Source: Leptospira saintgironsiae | Lineage (GTDB): Bacteria > Spirochaetota > Leptospiria > Leptospirales > Leptospiraceae | NCBI RefSeq assembly: GCF_002811765.1 | Contig: NZ_NPDR01000008.1 | Coordinates: forward strand, 62,001-126,000 | Length of the DNA: 64,000 nt | Direction of reading: 5' to 3' | Shown: positions 28,259 to 37,695 of the stretch, in pieces | How the letters are laid out: every line of letters starts with the position of its first letter | Position numbering within the stretch: position 1 is the first letter of the stretch | The notes under the pieces: model-generated | Told to the model about the DNA's origin: nothing | Databases searched by the model: none | What the model saw: only the letters and a program-made list of their open reading frames with translations | Position numbers and translations under genes: made by a program

Positions 28259-29224
28259 ATGAAAGAACATTTAGGCTCCATTCTTCACCCTTCCACATTA
28301 GAACCATTGTTTGGAAAATATTTCGGTCCAGTGCAGATTGATAATTCCAAAGAATATAATGCAGGACTCTTTTCAAAATTTAGATCCATAGACTCAGTTC
28401 TCGTAGATATACTAAGTGAAAAAATCTTTTTAGAACTTAGGATCTACGCAACCAAGTTCAAATCAGGCGCAAATCTCCTACTCTGGAATAGAGAGACTGG
28501 AAATCTACAGGAAATATCTCTTTTAGAAAGTGGGACTTCTTCTTTTATACACCAAGGAAGTTTTAAGAACGGTTATTGGAGTTTTACTAAATCAGACAAA
28601 AGATTCAATTTCAGATTAGATGAAAATATCCGCCAAGGTTATACACATTCAGCCATCTGGGAAAAAAATCTTAACTTTCAATTAGATGCACTTGCTTATA
28701 CTGGAGATAAAAATAAGGGAAGCTGGTTCACTCAAATCTCCCCTTCCGGAAAAGATTGGGTCTTTAAAAATCATTCTCCTGATTTAAGGGTAGAAGGTCA
28801 ACTCTCCTGGAATGATCTATCTGTTTCTCTAGAAAATGGACTTTTATCTTATACGGTTTTTAAAGGATATAGCTCCGAAGCTTTCCCTTTAGAAAATAGG
28901 ATCTATCTAAATGTTTCTGCAAAGAAAAAGATCCATCTCTATTTGGAAGATGAAATACTCGTTTGGACAAATGGAGAAGTTTCTAATCTGGGAAATGCTG
29001 TTTGGTCTGGAAACGGGAAACGTAAAATTGTCCAAGATCAAAATTCTAAACTCGAACTTACGTTAGAACCTGAAATAGAAGCGAGCTTTTCCCGTCCCAA
29101 AAACTTTGGAACTGAAAAGTTTATAAAAACATTATATACAGTTTCAGGATGGATCAAGACCAAATCCAAAAAGGAAAAGGTCTCTGATGGAATTGCAATT
29201 TTAGAGAAAGTTCAAAAAACTTAG
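28259..29224 (+). CDS. Conserved hypothetical protein, possible DUF2804/AttH-like
   Basis: 321 residues, soluble, no signal peptide. It is rich in aromatic beta-strands, with WFTQISPSGKDWVF and LSVSLENGLLSYTVFKGY among the stretches that suggest a lipocalin-like double barrel. DUF2804 proteins share this look, but the assignment is tentative. It is divergent from the EAL gene (about 175 bases between them) and convergent with purQ. No partner can be read from context. Confidence 0.6.
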   Translation: MKEHLGSILHPSTLEPLFGKYFGPVQIDNSKEYNAGLFSKFRSIDSVLVDILSEKIFLELRIYATKFKSGANLLLWNRETGNLQEISLLESGTSSFIHQGSFKNGYWSFTKSDKRFNFRLDENIRQGYTHSAIWEKNLNFQLDALAYTGDKNKGSWFTQISPSGKDWVFKNHSPDLRVEGQLSWNDLSVSLENGLLSYTVFKGYSSEAFPLENRIYLNVSAKKKIHLYLEDEILVWTNGEVSNLGNAVWSGNGKRKIVQDQNSKLELTLEPEIEASFSRPKNFGTEKFIKTLYTVSGWIKTKSKKEKVSDGIAILEKVQKT

Positions 29225-29255
29225 CTCAAGCAAAGTCGCGAAGTAAAAAGTTTTA

Positions 29256-29915
29256 TCAGGAAGCGATCAGAAGATCTAAAACGGTTTTACCGTCCATTTC
29301 TCCAGTGATCGGATTCATCGCTCTTTCAGGGTGAGGCATCATACCTGCCACTTTGAAATCAGGAGAACAGATCCCAGCGATATCGTCCAAACTTCCATTC
29401 GGATTATCTCCTGCGTAAAGGAACAGAATGCGACCTTCGTCTTTCAATTGTTTGCGGATATCTGCAGAAGCAAAATAACATCCGTCTCCATGAGCTACAG
29501 GAACTCTTAAGATCTTATCATCAGCTAAACCACCGCTGATCTTATTTGAGTTAGAAGCTTTTTTAAGACCTATAGTCCTACAAACATACTTTAGATTTCT
29601 GTTACGTATTAATGCACCTGGAAGATAACCAGCTTCCGCCAAAATTTGGAATCCATTGCAGATCCCGAATAATTTTCCACCACGATCAGTATGTTCTTTT
29701 ACTGATTTCATTACCGGAGAAAAAGGAGCCATTGCTCCTGATCTAAGATAATCTCCGTAGGAAAATCCTCCCGGAAGAATCACCAGATCATATTTTTCGG
29801 AGAATTGGTCTTTATGCCAAACCTTGTCTACTTTCGCAGAATAGAATTCTGAGAGAACTCTTACGATATCATTATCACAATTTGAACCTGGAAAAGTGAC
29901 TACCGCTGCTTTCAT
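29256..29915 (-). CDS. purQ: FGAM synthase glutaminase subunit PurQ
   Basis: 219 residues. Class I glutamine amidotransferase that supplies ammonia to PurL for conversion of FGAR to FGAM. The nucleophile Cys is in [11 protein letters not shown] and the catalytic His/Glu in [20 protein letters not shown] at the N-terminus is typical. Needs PurL (short form) and PurS. It is the last gene of the purC-purS-purQ run and overlaps purS by 4 bases. Confidence 0.96.
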   Translation of the reverse strand: MKAAVVTFPGSNCDNDIVRVLSEFYSAKVDKVWHKDQFSEKYDLVILPGGFSYGDYLRSGAMAPFSPVMKSVKEHTDRGGKLFGICNGFQILAEAGYLPGALIRNRNLKYVCRTIGLKKASNSNKISGGLADDKILRVPVAHGDGCYFASADIRKQLKDEGRILFLYAGDNPNGSLDDIAGICSPDFKVAGMMPHPERAMNPITGEMDGKTVLDLLIAS

Positions 29916-30160
29916 TCCGTTACGATCTCCGAACGATAAGTTTCAATCACATGATTTACTAAAAGTTTTTCGCAAAGATTTGCAACTGTCTTCTTTGCGG
30001 TTTCGAGATCTGGAGAATCCAATTTAACCTCGATATATTTTCCAACTCGAACGTCTTGGACAGATTTTTCGCCAAGTTCTTGTAGAGTGGATTTTACAGT
30101 GTTCCCTTGAGGATCGAGAACTGATTCTTTTAGAGTTACGTTAATTCTTGCGATAAACAT
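29912..30160 (-). CDS. purS: FGAM synthase subunit PurS
   Basis: 82 residues, PurS fold. [19 protein letters not shown] at the start and [29 protein letters not shown] are diagnostic. It bridges PurL and PurQ in the three-subunit FGAM synthase. The gene begins 25 bases inside the end of purC in another frame and overlaps purQ by 4 bases, so translation of all three is probably coupled. It has no free ribosome binding site apart from sequences within purC. Confidence 0.95.
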   Translation of the reverse strand: MFIARINVTLKESVLDPQGNTVKSTLQELGEKSVQDVRVGKYIEVKLDSPDLETAKKTVANLCEKLLVNHVIETYRSEIVTE

Positions 30161-31005
30161 TTTAATAGTCGGTCCTGTATTTCCTTATATGCCGCTTGCA
30201 ATTCCACAATCAGACTTTCCGGCAAATCCGGAGCTGGAGGAACTTTATTCCATCCGGATTTCTCCAGATAGTTCCTTAAGATCTGTTTGTCCATGCTGGG
30301 CGGAGTGGTCCCGATAACATAAGATTCTTTCGCCCAGTACCGAGAAGAATCCGGAGTCAAAATCTCGTCGATCAAGATGACCTTATCTTCCGAAATCCCG
30401 AATTCGAATTTGGTGTCGCAGAGCAAAATCCCGGCCCCAGCTACCAGTTCAGCGGCCCTGGTATAGAGGGAAATCGATTTTTCCTTCAAAATAGAGAAGA
30501 GTTCGGATCCGATCTCGTTTTTCATTCTCTCTTCAGAGATGTTCTCATCGTGGCCTGTATCGTTTTTGATCGCAGGAGTAAAACTTGGTTCAGGCAGCTT
30601 TTCGGATTCTTTCAAACCTGGAGGAAGTTTTTTAAAAGCAAGAGTGCCATCTTGATTGTATTCTTTCCAACCAGAACCGGAAAGATAACCGCGGACCACA
30701 CATTCAAAGTCGATCCGCTTACATTTTTTAACAAGAACAGACCGATCCTTTAGATCTGGATGATCTTTATATGGAGAAGGGAATTTAGAAACATCAGTCT
30801 CTATGATATGATTCGGAATATCCTTAAAGTAGGAAAACCATTCTGCGGAGATCTTATTTAAAACTTTTCCTTTGCCAGGAACGATCTGACTAAAGACAAC
30901 ATCGAATGCAGAAACTCGATCTGTAGAAGATAATATTAGGGAATTTCCTAAATCGTATACGTCTCTGACTTTGCCAATATAAGAAGGTTTTGGGAGTTCA
31001 CTCAT
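30136..31005 (-). CDS. purC: SAICAR synthetase PurC
   Basis: 289 residues. Joins CAIR and aspartate with ATP in purine synthesis. Signature segments are [33 protein letters not shown] and [10 protein letters not shown] plus [14 protein letters not shown]. The fungal-like longer form (about 290 residues) fits. Its ATG overlaps the TGA of the receiver/PP2C phosphatase gene by 4 bases, placing purine synthesis and a signalling phosphatase in one transcript. Confidence 0.95.
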   Translation of the reverse strand: MSELPKPSYIGKVRDVYDLGNSLILSSTDRVSAFDVVFSQIVPGKGKVLNKISAEWFSYFKDIPNHIIETDVSKFPSPYKDHPDLKDRSVLVKKCKRIDFECVVRGYLSGSGWKEYNQDGTLAFKKLPPGLKESEKLPEPSFTPAIKNDTGHDENISEERMKNEIGSELFSILKEKSISLYTRAAELVAGAGILLCDTKFEFGISEDKVILIDEILTPDSSRYWAKESYVIGTTPPSMDKQILRNYLEKSGWNKVPPAPDLPESLIVELQAAYKEIQDRLLKCLSQELT

Positions 31006-32150
31006 CCTTGGATAACCATGAGAGCGATATCATCGTCGTGGGTCATGTTCCCCGAATGAGCCAATATTCTTTCCAAAGAGAAATTTAAGATATCTTCCTT
31101 GGATTCAACAGCTTCTTTCAGGATCTTCTTCAGACTTTCTTCGCCCAAAATATTATAGTTCTCATCCGTTATTTCAGTGGCCCCGTCTGTGTAAAGTAAT
31201 AGAGAAGCGCCTTTTTCCAAGACTACAGATCTAAACTCATCTTCTGTCCCGAGCTCTATTGGAATAATTAAAGGCCCCATACCAGGCAATTCTTCTACAT
31301 TACCTTTATAGTACAATAGCGGAGGCGGATGACCTCCGTTCGCATATTCGAATGTACCTTTTTTATCAAGAATACCGTAGAAGAATGTGATGGAAAAATC
31401 TTCTGGTAGGATCTTCTCCAATTGTTGGCGAAGAGTTTTTACTTTTTCAACAAGAGTATTACTTCTTCCTAAATTGGAAACCTGCATCTTCACCATCGCA
31501 GAAAGAAGTGCTGCAGAAGGACCATGGCCGGAACAATCTGCGATAAACACATGGAGTTTATCTTCTTCTATCCAAGCATCTATAAAGTCTCCACCGATTT
31601 GCATCAAAGGATGGAAGACTGAATTCACACTGAAGCCGTTCCACTCTAATTGTTTTTCAGGCACGAGCTCCTGTTGCACCCTTCTCGCCATCACCAATTC
31701 TTTTTCGTATTTTTTCTTTTGGTGTAGAAGTTCGTCCTGAAGATTTTTGATACGTATAAATGCTCTTATCTTTGCGACTAATTCTTTAGGTTGGAAAGGT
31801 TTATGAAGAAAGTCGTCTCCGCCGTGTGTGATTGCCTCGTCAAATCCGAGCTCTCTATTATAAGCGGTGATAAATAAAATAGGAAGAAGATTGAATCTAT
31901 CTATCTCTCTAAGTTCCTTACAGAAAGAAAATCCGTCCTGCCCCGGCATACTCACATCTAAAAGAAGTACATCTACCTGATTGGTCGCAAGAAGTGTGCG
32001 TGCCTCTTCCGTATTCATAGCAGTTAAAACCTGGAAGCCCAGAGGTTTTAAAGTATGAACTAAAAGTTTAAGGTTGATATCCGAATCATCGACCGCAAGG
32101 ATAGAATAGTCGGAATAATTCAACTGGCTCTCTTGCTTCTCTCTATCCAC
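31002..32150 (-). CDS. Response regulator with PP2C (RsbU-like) phosphatase domain
   Basis: 382 residues. An N-terminal receiver domain (about 15-130) holds the phospho-acceptor Asp in [14 protein letters not shown] and the Lys in LHKPFQP. A short coiled coil follows, then a PP2C/SpoIIE phosphatase domain (about 165-382) with [26 protein letters not shown] and LLYTDGATE. Family members dephosphorylate anti-anti-sigma factors. The start is GTG at 32150 after AGGAAGG. A promoter-like TTGAAA-16-TAAAAT lies just upstream (about 32210-32183). It is coupled to purC, an unusual pairing. A partner kinase is not nearby. Confidence 0.92.
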   Translation of the reverse strand: MDREKQESQLNYSDYSILAVDDSDINLKLLVHTLKPLGFQVLTAMNTEEARTLLATNQVDVLLLDVSMPGQDGFSFCKELREIDRFNLLPILFITAYNRELGFDEAITHGGDDFLHKPFQPKELVAKIRAFIRIKNLQDELLHQKKKYEKELVMARRVQQELVPEKQLEWNGFSVNSVFHPLMQIGGDFIDAWIEEDKLHVFIADCSGHGPSAALLSAMVKMQVSNLGRSNTLVEKVKTLRQQLEKILPEDFSITFFYGILDKKGTFEYANGGHPPPLLYYKGNVEELPGMGPLIIPIELGTEDEFRSVVLEKGASLLLYTDGATEITDENYNILGEESLKKILKEAVESKEDILNFSLERILAHSGNMTHDDDIALMVIQG

Positions 32151-32202
32151 GATCCTTCCTTATCATTACAAAATCCGTATTTTATAAAATTGAGTGAATT
32201 TT

Positions 32203-32886
32203 TCAATCCAACAATTCTTCTCTCACCGCTTTGATCTTATCCAAACGATAAACAATTCTGTATAAGATCAAAAAAAGTATATGATATGCCAAAATCCCCA
32301 ACCAAAAAGAGATCCTCATATCAGGATCCATTCCCTTTTTTCCTAATACAGAAGAAGGGTGATTTCCAGGATTGTCCATCCAACGAATTGCTCCCCAGGT
32401 TAAGATAGCATTCACGCTGCAGAACAAACTTAAAAAAGCGGAGAAGATATACTTTTTAGTTTGGTCCAGAACTAAAAAACGTAATAGGAAATACGCCACA
32501 AGACTAAGTACTAAAACAAAAAAAGAATTTAAACGAGCGTCAGTACTGTCCCAAGGAGTTCCCCAAGCAAGATAAGCCCAGATCGGCCCCGAAAATAAAA
32601 CTCCAATCGCAAACAGAAGAGAGATCTTATTTGCAGAAAGTGAAAGTGTGTCCCAGGTCCGCTTCTTTGTTACCAAATAGGCAACCGCGCAGATAGAAGA
32701 AATTCCAGGACCATACAAAGCCACCCACGCAACTGGCACGTGAAAATAAAAAATCCGGTGAGAGATTCCCTGCTCTAAGATCACATTCGGATAATATAGA
32801 CCCAGAAGCACTGCAAACGGAAAAATCGATAAAAACAAAAGAGAGAGTATCCAGTCCCAGGCGGGATGCAGGAGGCGAATATTCAT
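32203..32886 (-). CDS. ccmC: Cytochrome c maturation membrane protein CcmC
   Basis: 227 residues, six membrane helices, CcmC/CcsA family. The tryptophan-rich motif reads [20 protein letters not shown] (about 95-116). The heme-ligand histidines are expected in [14 protein letters not shown] and [15 protein letters not shown]. It hands heme to CcmE. It lies 46 bases after ccmB and ends the ccmA-ccmB-ccmC run. The WGxxWxWD pattern of classical CcmC is altered here, so function rests on context and overall similarity. Confidence 0.85.
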   Translation of the reverse strand: MNIRLLHPAWDWILSLLFLSIFPFAVLLGLYYPNVILEQGISHRIFYFHVPVAWVALYGPGISSICAVAYLVTKKRTWDTLSLSANKISLLFAIGVLFSGPIWAYLAWGTPWDSTDARLNSFFVLVLSLVAYFLLRFLVLDQTKKYIFSAFLSLFCSVNAILTWGAIRWMDNPGNHPSSVLGKKGMDPDMRISFWLGILAYHILFLILYRIVYRLDKIKAVREELLD

Positions 32887-32932
32887 ACGCTTGGAAGTGT
32901 GCAGGTATCCGCAAATTGTATCAACAAGAATC

Positions 32933-33601
32933 CTATTCGTCGGAAGTCATTTCTACCAGAAGTGCGCCCATAGAACCATAAAAAACTGCGAATGCCAGAA
33001 GTAGAGCAAAGGAACCGACCAAGGCAGAAAAAGGTTGGGAGATAAATTTTCTCTCCGCTTCCATTCCGTATAAAAATACTGGAATAGAAAGAGGCACAAG
33101 AAGTAACGGAAGAAGTATCTCTTTCAGACGGGAAGATAAACTAATATGAGAAAGACAAACTCCCAAAAAGGAAAGGCATAATAGACCAGGAAAAAAGAAT
33201 ACGATCTGTCTTCCGAATTCATTTATATCCGCAGGAAATGCGGAGAACATGAGAGCAAAAAGTCCCATCAAATAAATTGCAGTCGCAGACAATGCAATAA
33301 ACACTAAAATCGATTTAGAAAAATATAAAACCCAAGGAGAAATAAAAAGTCTACTCGCGGTTCCTCCACCTGCTTCTCTTTCTTCCCATGTAAATTGGCC
33401 GACTAATACGAATGATGCAACAAATAGAATGGCCCATTTTAATCCTATCAGCGCAACTAAATCAATTTTACCGTTTCTCTCCAAAGCATAATGGAATAAA
33501 AACACCATCGCAGAAACTAAAACGAGTAAGGATAAAATTCCATTACTTGCTTTTCCTAAAAGCCGGAATTCTTTTCGGATAAGAGATAAAATTGCTCTCA
33601 T
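32933..33601 (-). CDS. ccmB: Heme exporter permease CcmB
   Basis: 222 residues, six membrane helices. CcmB family features include [30 protein letters not shown], then [24 protein letters not shown], which precedes the second helix pair. It forms the membrane part of the CcmAB transporter that recycles CcmE. The ATG overlaps the ccmA stop by 4 bases. Transcription is ccmA to ccmC on the minus strand. Confidence 0.88.
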   Translation of the reverse strand: MRAILSLIRKEFRLLGKASNGILSLLVLVSAMVFLFHYALERNGKIDLVALIGLKWAILFVASFVLVGQFTWEEREAGGGTASRLFISPWVLYFSKSILVFIALSATAIYLMGLFALMFSAFPADINEFGRQIVFFFPGLLCLSFLGVCLSHISLSSRLKEILLPLLLVPLSIPVFLYGMEAERKFISQPFSALVGSFALLLAFAVFYGSMGALLVEMTSDE

Positions 33602-34221
33602 TTGGGATTTTCTCCCAATTCCAAAAGTCTGGACTTTGCATTTAAACTAAAATTTGGATCGTGAGTTACCATGATAATAGAAGAAGAATCCAGGACATTC
33701 TCCAAGACTGATCTTGCCTTGGATTCTCCTTCACTGTCCAAAGCAGTCAAAGGTTCGTCTAAAAGATAAAGATCCACGTTAGGCAAAAGAGCTCGAACTA
33801 ATGCTGCCTTCTGCTTCATTCCTCTTGAAAAAGAAGAAACTGGGTCTTTTCTTCTTTGCCAAAGACGAAAATCTTTCAACCAAGAAATAATCTGATCTTC
33901 TGGGCGACAATCTCCAGCAATACCTCTGAAATATTCTAGATTTTCTTCTAGACTAAGAGTAGTATATAAGCCCAGATCATGACCTAGATAAGAAAGTTTT
34001 ATGGATTTGGAAGAATGGAATTTGATCTGGTCCTTGAATTTATCGTGTTGTAGGATAGACTTGAGCAAAGTAGTCTTTCCTGAGCCGTTCATTCCCCTCA
34101 CAAATAAAACTTCGTTCGGAAAAACGGAGAAGGAAACGTTCTTTAAAACCGATTTTCGTCCGATACTGTACGATAGGTTAGAACATTCCAATACTGGAAT
34201 CGATGTTTGTAATGGGACCAA
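33598..34221 (-). CDS. ccmA: Heme exporter ATPase CcmA
   Basis: ABC ATPase with Walker [14 protein letters not shown], signature SFSRGMKQK, Walker [12 protein letters not shown] and H-loop VTHDPNF. I start it at the TTG at 34221 (207 residues, [18 protein letters not shown]). There it has an AGGG about 12 bases upstream and lacks the 34 extra residues that an ATG at 34323 would add with no family match. That TTG lies directly opposite the start of the TPR gene on the plus strand. Confidence 0.82.
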   Translation of the reverse strand: MVPLQTSIPVLECSNLSYSIGRKSVLKNVSFSVFPNEVLFVRGMNGSGKTTLLKSILQHDKFKDQIKFHSSKSIKLSYLGHDLGLYTTLSLEENLEYFRGIAGDCRPEDQIISWLKDFRLWQRRKDPVSSFSRGMKQKAALVRALLPNVDLYLLDEPLTALDSEGESKARSVLENVLDSSSIIMVTHDPNFSLNAKSRLLELGENPK

Positions 34222-35264
34222 TGAGGACAATTTCCCTTTTAAAAGAGTATTTACAAGGCTTAAATTTTGCCAAGTTACTCTGCATATTCCTATTATTGAT
34301 CTTTCCCAATATAACATTTGCACAATTCAAAATTGGAGATTCTGAATACGCAGGTATACTCTGGGGAGAGAATGATTTTTTAGATCCTGAGTTTTACCAA
34401 GACGGAAGTCTTGCCAGATCGGAGCAGGACTTTATAGTAGCAGCGGGCCGACATTGGAAGGGCGCCCCTCCTCCATCCAAAGCAAGTTTTGAATACGAAG
34501 GGAAACAGATCACCAATAGCGGGATCTTCAATAATGAAGCAGTAGGCTTACTACAGTCTGCAGATCCCAAAAAAAGGGAGAAGGCAATCTCGATGTTAGA
34601 AGCTGGAATGAGATTCGATCCTTCCTTCTTCGCATTTAGATATAATTTAGGAAGAGCCTATCATATAGAAAAAAAATACCAAAAAGCGATCTTTCAATAT
34701 GAATACGCAATCGCAGAAGTTCCTAAATATTATAGAACTTATATGCATTTGGGAGTTTTGTATGAGCTTCTAAACGAACAAATACAAGCAGTCATATATT
34801 ATAAAAAAGCGGTCGAGCTGAATCAGTTCCAAACAGAGGCGCTTGTCCTTCTTGCAGAACATTATATAAGAACAGATCTTAAGAATAGAGCCCAGATTTA
34901 TATTAAAAAAGCGTTAACCATAGACCAGAATAGCCCTGATGCTAAGCTTGGACTCGCACGTCTGGAGATTATGGGCGGTAGAGATTACTACGCCTATAAG
35001 ATATTCCGGAACACCGATCTATACGATGAACAAGGAAAGAAGAGGCCTTATAATAAAAAATTTCATTTTTATTTTGCCGAGACAGCAAGTAAGATCGGCG
35101 ATTATGTCACGGCTGCAAAAGAATATGAAGAGTTGCTAAAATTCCCCAACGACCCTTTCTTTACTGAATTCTCACTTAAAATTATAGAAAGAAGAAGGGA
35201 CCTGGCAAAAAGATTCGCAGAGATCAAGGCCGCAGACGAGGAAGCCGAGAAAGAAGGGCAATAA
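34203..35264 (+). CDS. TPR-repeat secreted protein
   Basis: Up to 353 residues; starts at 34203, 34212 or 34221 are all in frame. [34 protein letters not shown] (from 34221) looks like a signal peptide cut before QFKIG. The middle has at least three tetratricopeptide repeats (about 120-220: [28 protein letters not shown] and [29 protein letters not shown] are successive units). A protein-protein scaffold in the periplasm. Its 5' end overlaps the ccmA start region. Confidence 0.82.
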   Translation: MFVMGPMRTISLLKEYLQGLNFAKLLCIFLLLIFPNITFAQFKIGDSEYAGILWGENDFLDPEFYQDGSLARSEQDFIVAAGRHWKGAPPPSKASFEYEGKQITNSGIFNNEAVGLLQSADPKKREKAISMLEAGMRFDPSFFAFRYNLGRAYHIEKKYQKAIFQYEYAIAEVPKYYRTYMHLGVLYELLNEQIQAVIYYKKAVELNQFQTEALVLLAEHYIRTDLKNRAQIYIKKALTIDQNSPDAKLGLARLEIMGGRDYYAYKIFRNTDLYDEQGKKRPYNKKFHFYFAETASKIGDYVTAAKEYEELLKFPNDPFFTEFSLKIIERRRDLAKRFAEIKAADEEAEKEGQ

Positions 35265-35299
35265 TCCAAACCCGAAAAAGACTTGGCAAATCGAAATAA

Positions 35300-35323
35300 T
35301 CCGTCCAATCTTACGGACGGAGG
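35300..35323 (+). promoter_or_regulatory. Hairpin that partly covers the Shine-Dalgarno sequence
   Basis: TCCGTCC (35300-35306) and GGACGGA (35315-35321) form a 7-base-pair perfect stem with an 8-base loop. The Shine-Dalgarno GGAGG is at 35319-35323, five bases before the ATG at 35329. Three of its five bases lie in the stem, so folding could limit translation. Could act as a simple thermosensor or a protein-binding RNA site (inference). Confidence 0.5.
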
Positions 35324-35328
35324 ATCCA

Positions 35329-35952
35329 ATGAAAAACCAAACCAGGCTTTTCGCTTTGGCGACCCTCTTCTTCTTCGTTCCGTTATTGGCCCAACAAAAA
35401 CAGAAGGTCAATGAGGCGGACGTATTTCAGGACGAAACAAGCGAGTACACTAAGTCCCTTAAAAAAATCATCGTAGGTCTGGAAACAACGATCAACGAAA
35501 GATTAAAAGACTTAGAGCGCAAACACGATATACTCGTGGTCTTGATGCCGAAGTATGAGAAACGCCAAACCATTGTCACGGAAGACATTCCTTTCCAAGT
35601 TCAGGACGGTTACGAAAGCAATTTGTTTAAGTACATCACCTTCCAGTTCAACAGCGGAAAGGTATCCGATATCACCTTAGCATCCGAAAGTAAAAGGATC
35701 TATTACGAGGTGATGTTCGAGAATAAAAAAATTGTCTTTAAACCGGCAGATTTAAAATCGAGCGAGGTTACTCACGAAGTTTTTGAAAAAACAGAGATAA
35801 CCAGACTCAACGAGATGTCTCTCGAAAACCAGATCAAAGCTCTCAGATTGTTAGAAGCAAGTCTTCGTTCTTCCATTTACAGGATAGACATTCTATTAGC
35901 TTTGTATAAGGACAAAAAAGACCGCAAAAACTTGTATCATATAGAGTTCTAA
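35329..35952 (+). CDS. Exported protein of unknown function
   Basis: 207 residues with signal peptide MKNQTRLFALATLFFFVPLLA, cut before QQKQK. The mature protein is charged and mostly helical, with a coiled-coil candidate (SLKKIIVGLETTINERLKDLERKHDILVV at about 43-72) and a second helical end (SLENQIKALRLLEASLRSSIYRIDILLALYKDKKD). No family recognised. It follows the TPR gene after 64 bases and ends in a strong terminator; its ribosome binding site is overlapped by a hairpin. Confidence 0.7.
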   Translation: MKNQTRLFALATLFFFVPLLAQQKQKVNEADVFQDETSEYTKSLKKIIVGLETTINERLKDLERKHDILVVLMPKYEKRQTIVTEDIPFQVQDGYESNLFKYITFQFNSGKVSDITLASESKRIYYEVMFENKKIVFKPADLKSSEVTHEVFEKTEITRLNEMSLENQIKALRLLEASLRSSIYRIDILLALYKDKKDRKNLYHIEF

Positions 35953-35980
35953 AAGATTCTTTAGATCTAAGTTTTGTTTA

Positions 35981-36006
35981 AACCCTGGGGTGTTCACTCT
36001 GGGGTT
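35981..36006 (+). terminator. Rho-independent terminator after 35952
   Basis: AACCCTGGGGTG pairs back on CACTCTGGGGTT with several G-U pairs, giving an 11-base-pair stem and short loop, followed at once by TTTTTT and ATTT. It lies 29 bases after the stop of the secreted protein gene. Confidence 0.75.
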
Positions 36007-36036
36007 TTTTATTTGTGAAGGTCTGCTAAAACAAAA

Positions 36037-36723
36037 TCAATTCGCTGGCGCGCCAGATTTAGAATTCAACTTTTCCATCTCTACAATACGAGAGCAGAAC
36101 TTATTTGCAGACTTAATATTATGAGTTACCCAAAGAATAGTAACTCCTTCTTTCTTATTCAAATCAGAGAGCGCCTGCAAAACCTGATGATTCAAAATAG
36201 GATCTAAAGCAGAAGTAGCTTCATCTAAACATAAAATTTTGGGACTACAAAGAAGAGCGCGGAGAAGAGAGAATCTTTGCAATTCTCCTCCAGAAAAAAA
36301 AGAAGGAAGACGATTCCTATCCTTACCTTCTAAACCCAAGATCGGGATCCATTTTTCTAATAAAGATTCGTATAAGTTTTCTTCTTTGAATAATCGTAAA
36401 GGTTCTCTTAAACTTTTTTCCAAGGTCCAAATTGGATTAAAACCTAAAACAGGATCTTGGAAAACAGGTTGGATCCATCTGTAAGGAATTTCCTTTTTGG
36501 ATTTTCCAAAAATACGAATGTTTCCTGTTTTTTTCCAAGAAGAAGGAATCGGAAGGTCTAATAATAGTCGCAAGAGTGTGGACTTTCCAGAACCGGAACG
36601 GCCCAAAATTCCGAGAAATTCTCCTGCTTCTACTCGTAGGTTTACCCCGGACATATAAGTTCTTTCGGAAGAAGATAGGGAAACTTCTTCCAAAACGATG
36701 ATATGTTCTTTTTTCTCGGACAC
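36037..36723 (-). CDS. ABC transporter ATPase, peptide/nickel type
   Basis: 228 residues. Walker A GRSGSGKST at about residues 41-49, signature SGGELQR, and LDEATSALD. The Q-loop region VFQDPVLGFNP matches the OppD/NikD-type sequence FQDPxxxLNP, pointing to dipeptide, oligopeptide or nickel import. No permease or binding protein lies beside it. The N-terminal sequence ends soon before Walker A, so it may be a compact stand-alone subunit used by a permease elsewhere. Divergent from HMG-CoA lyase. Confidence 0.82.
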   Translation of the reverse strand: MSEKKEHIIVLEEVSLSSSERTYMSGVNLRVEAGEFLGILGRSGSGKSTLLRLLLDLPIPSSWKKTGNIRIFGKSKKEIPYRWIQPVFQDPVLGFNPIWTLEKSLREPLRLFKEENLYESLLEKWIPILGLEGKDRNRLPSFFSGGELQRFSLLRALLCSPKILCLDEATSALDPILNHQVLQALSDLNKKEGVTILWVTHNIKSANKFCSRIVEMEKLNSKSGAPAN

Positions 36724-36775
36724 GAATACCGGTTTAGTGCTTGCTTAGAATTCTGACAACCAATCCCTTAATGAC

Positions 36776-37672
36776 ATGAGTTTGAAAATTACGGAAGTAG
36801 GACCAAGAGATGGACTCCAAAATGAAAAGTCGGAGGTCCCAACACAGGATAAACTATCTTATATCCAAAAGCTGGTCGCGGCAGGACTAAAACATATAGA
36901 AGCCACTTCTTTCGTAAGAAAAGAAAACATTCCTCAACTTGGAGATGCAAAAGAACTCTCCGCTTCCTTGGACTTAAAAGGAGATGTTCATTTCAGCGCA
37001 CTCACTCCTAATTTAAAAGGATACCAAGCTGCGATCTCTTCCGGATTTAAAGAAGTAGCGGTATTCACAGCTGCTTCTGAATCATTCACTAGAAAAAATA
37101 TCAATCGAACCATACAAGAATCCATAGATGGATTTAAGGAAATTTTTGCAGAAGCAAAGAAGGATGGAGTACTGGTAAGAGGTTATGTTTCTACAGTAAT
37201 CGATTGTCCTTATGAAGGGAAAATTGATCCAAAAAAGGTTTTAGAAGTTTCTAAAATACTTTTGGACCAAGGTGCTTACGAGATTTCCCTAGGGGAAACA
37301 ATTGGCACTGCTGTTCCGGCAGAAGTAGATAAATTACTCAATACACTTCTGAAAGAAATACCTGCAGATAAATTGGCAGGACATTTTCACGATACATACG
37401 GAATGGCGATCTCCAATGTACAAAAATCATATGAATTAGGAATTCGATCCTTCGATTCTTCTTCAGGAGGACTCGGAGGTTGTCCTTATGCAAAAGGTGC
37501 ATCCGGAAACTTGGCCACAGAAGATTTGGTTTACTTCTTCCATAAGTCAGGGATCCAAACCGGTATAGATCTTTCTAAATTATTAGAAGCTTCTGCATTT
37601 ATGGAAGGGATCTTACAAAGAAAGTTAGCTTCTCGTTCCTATATTGCATTAAAAGCAAAAGCGGCTTCTTAA
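36776..37672 (+). CDS. mvaB: Hydroxymethylglutaryl-CoA lyase
   Basis: 298 residues, HMGL/DRE-TIM metallolyase. Signatures are VGPRDGLQNE at the N-terminus (about residues 7-16), GHFHDTYGMA, and the glycine-rich GGLGGCPYAKGASGNLATED with the catalytic Cys. It splits HMG-CoA to acetyl-CoA and acetoacetate in leucine breakdown. The next gene starts 23 bases later. No other leucine catabolism gene is in the window. Confidence 0.92.
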   Translation: MSLKITEVGPRDGLQNEKSEVPTQDKLSYIQKLVAAGLKHIEATSFVRKENIPQLGDAKELSASLDLKGDVHFSALTPNLKGYQAAISSGFKEVAVFTAASESFTRKNINRTIQESIDGFKEIFAEAKKDGVLVRGYVSTVIDCPYEGKIDPKKVLEVSKILLDQGAYEISLGETIGTAVPAEVDKLLNTLLKEIPADKLAGHFHDTYGMAISNVQKSYELGIRSFDSSSGGLGGCPYAKGASGNLATEDLVYFFHKSGIQTGIDLSKLLEASAFMEGILQRKLASRSYIALKAKAAS

Positions 37673-37695
37673 GAAGATATCGCTAAGAGCGAAAT

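Noticed and set aside
30550..30753. Plus-strand ORF of 67 codons within purC
   Set aside because: Antisense shadow of a confirmed gene, no independent signal.
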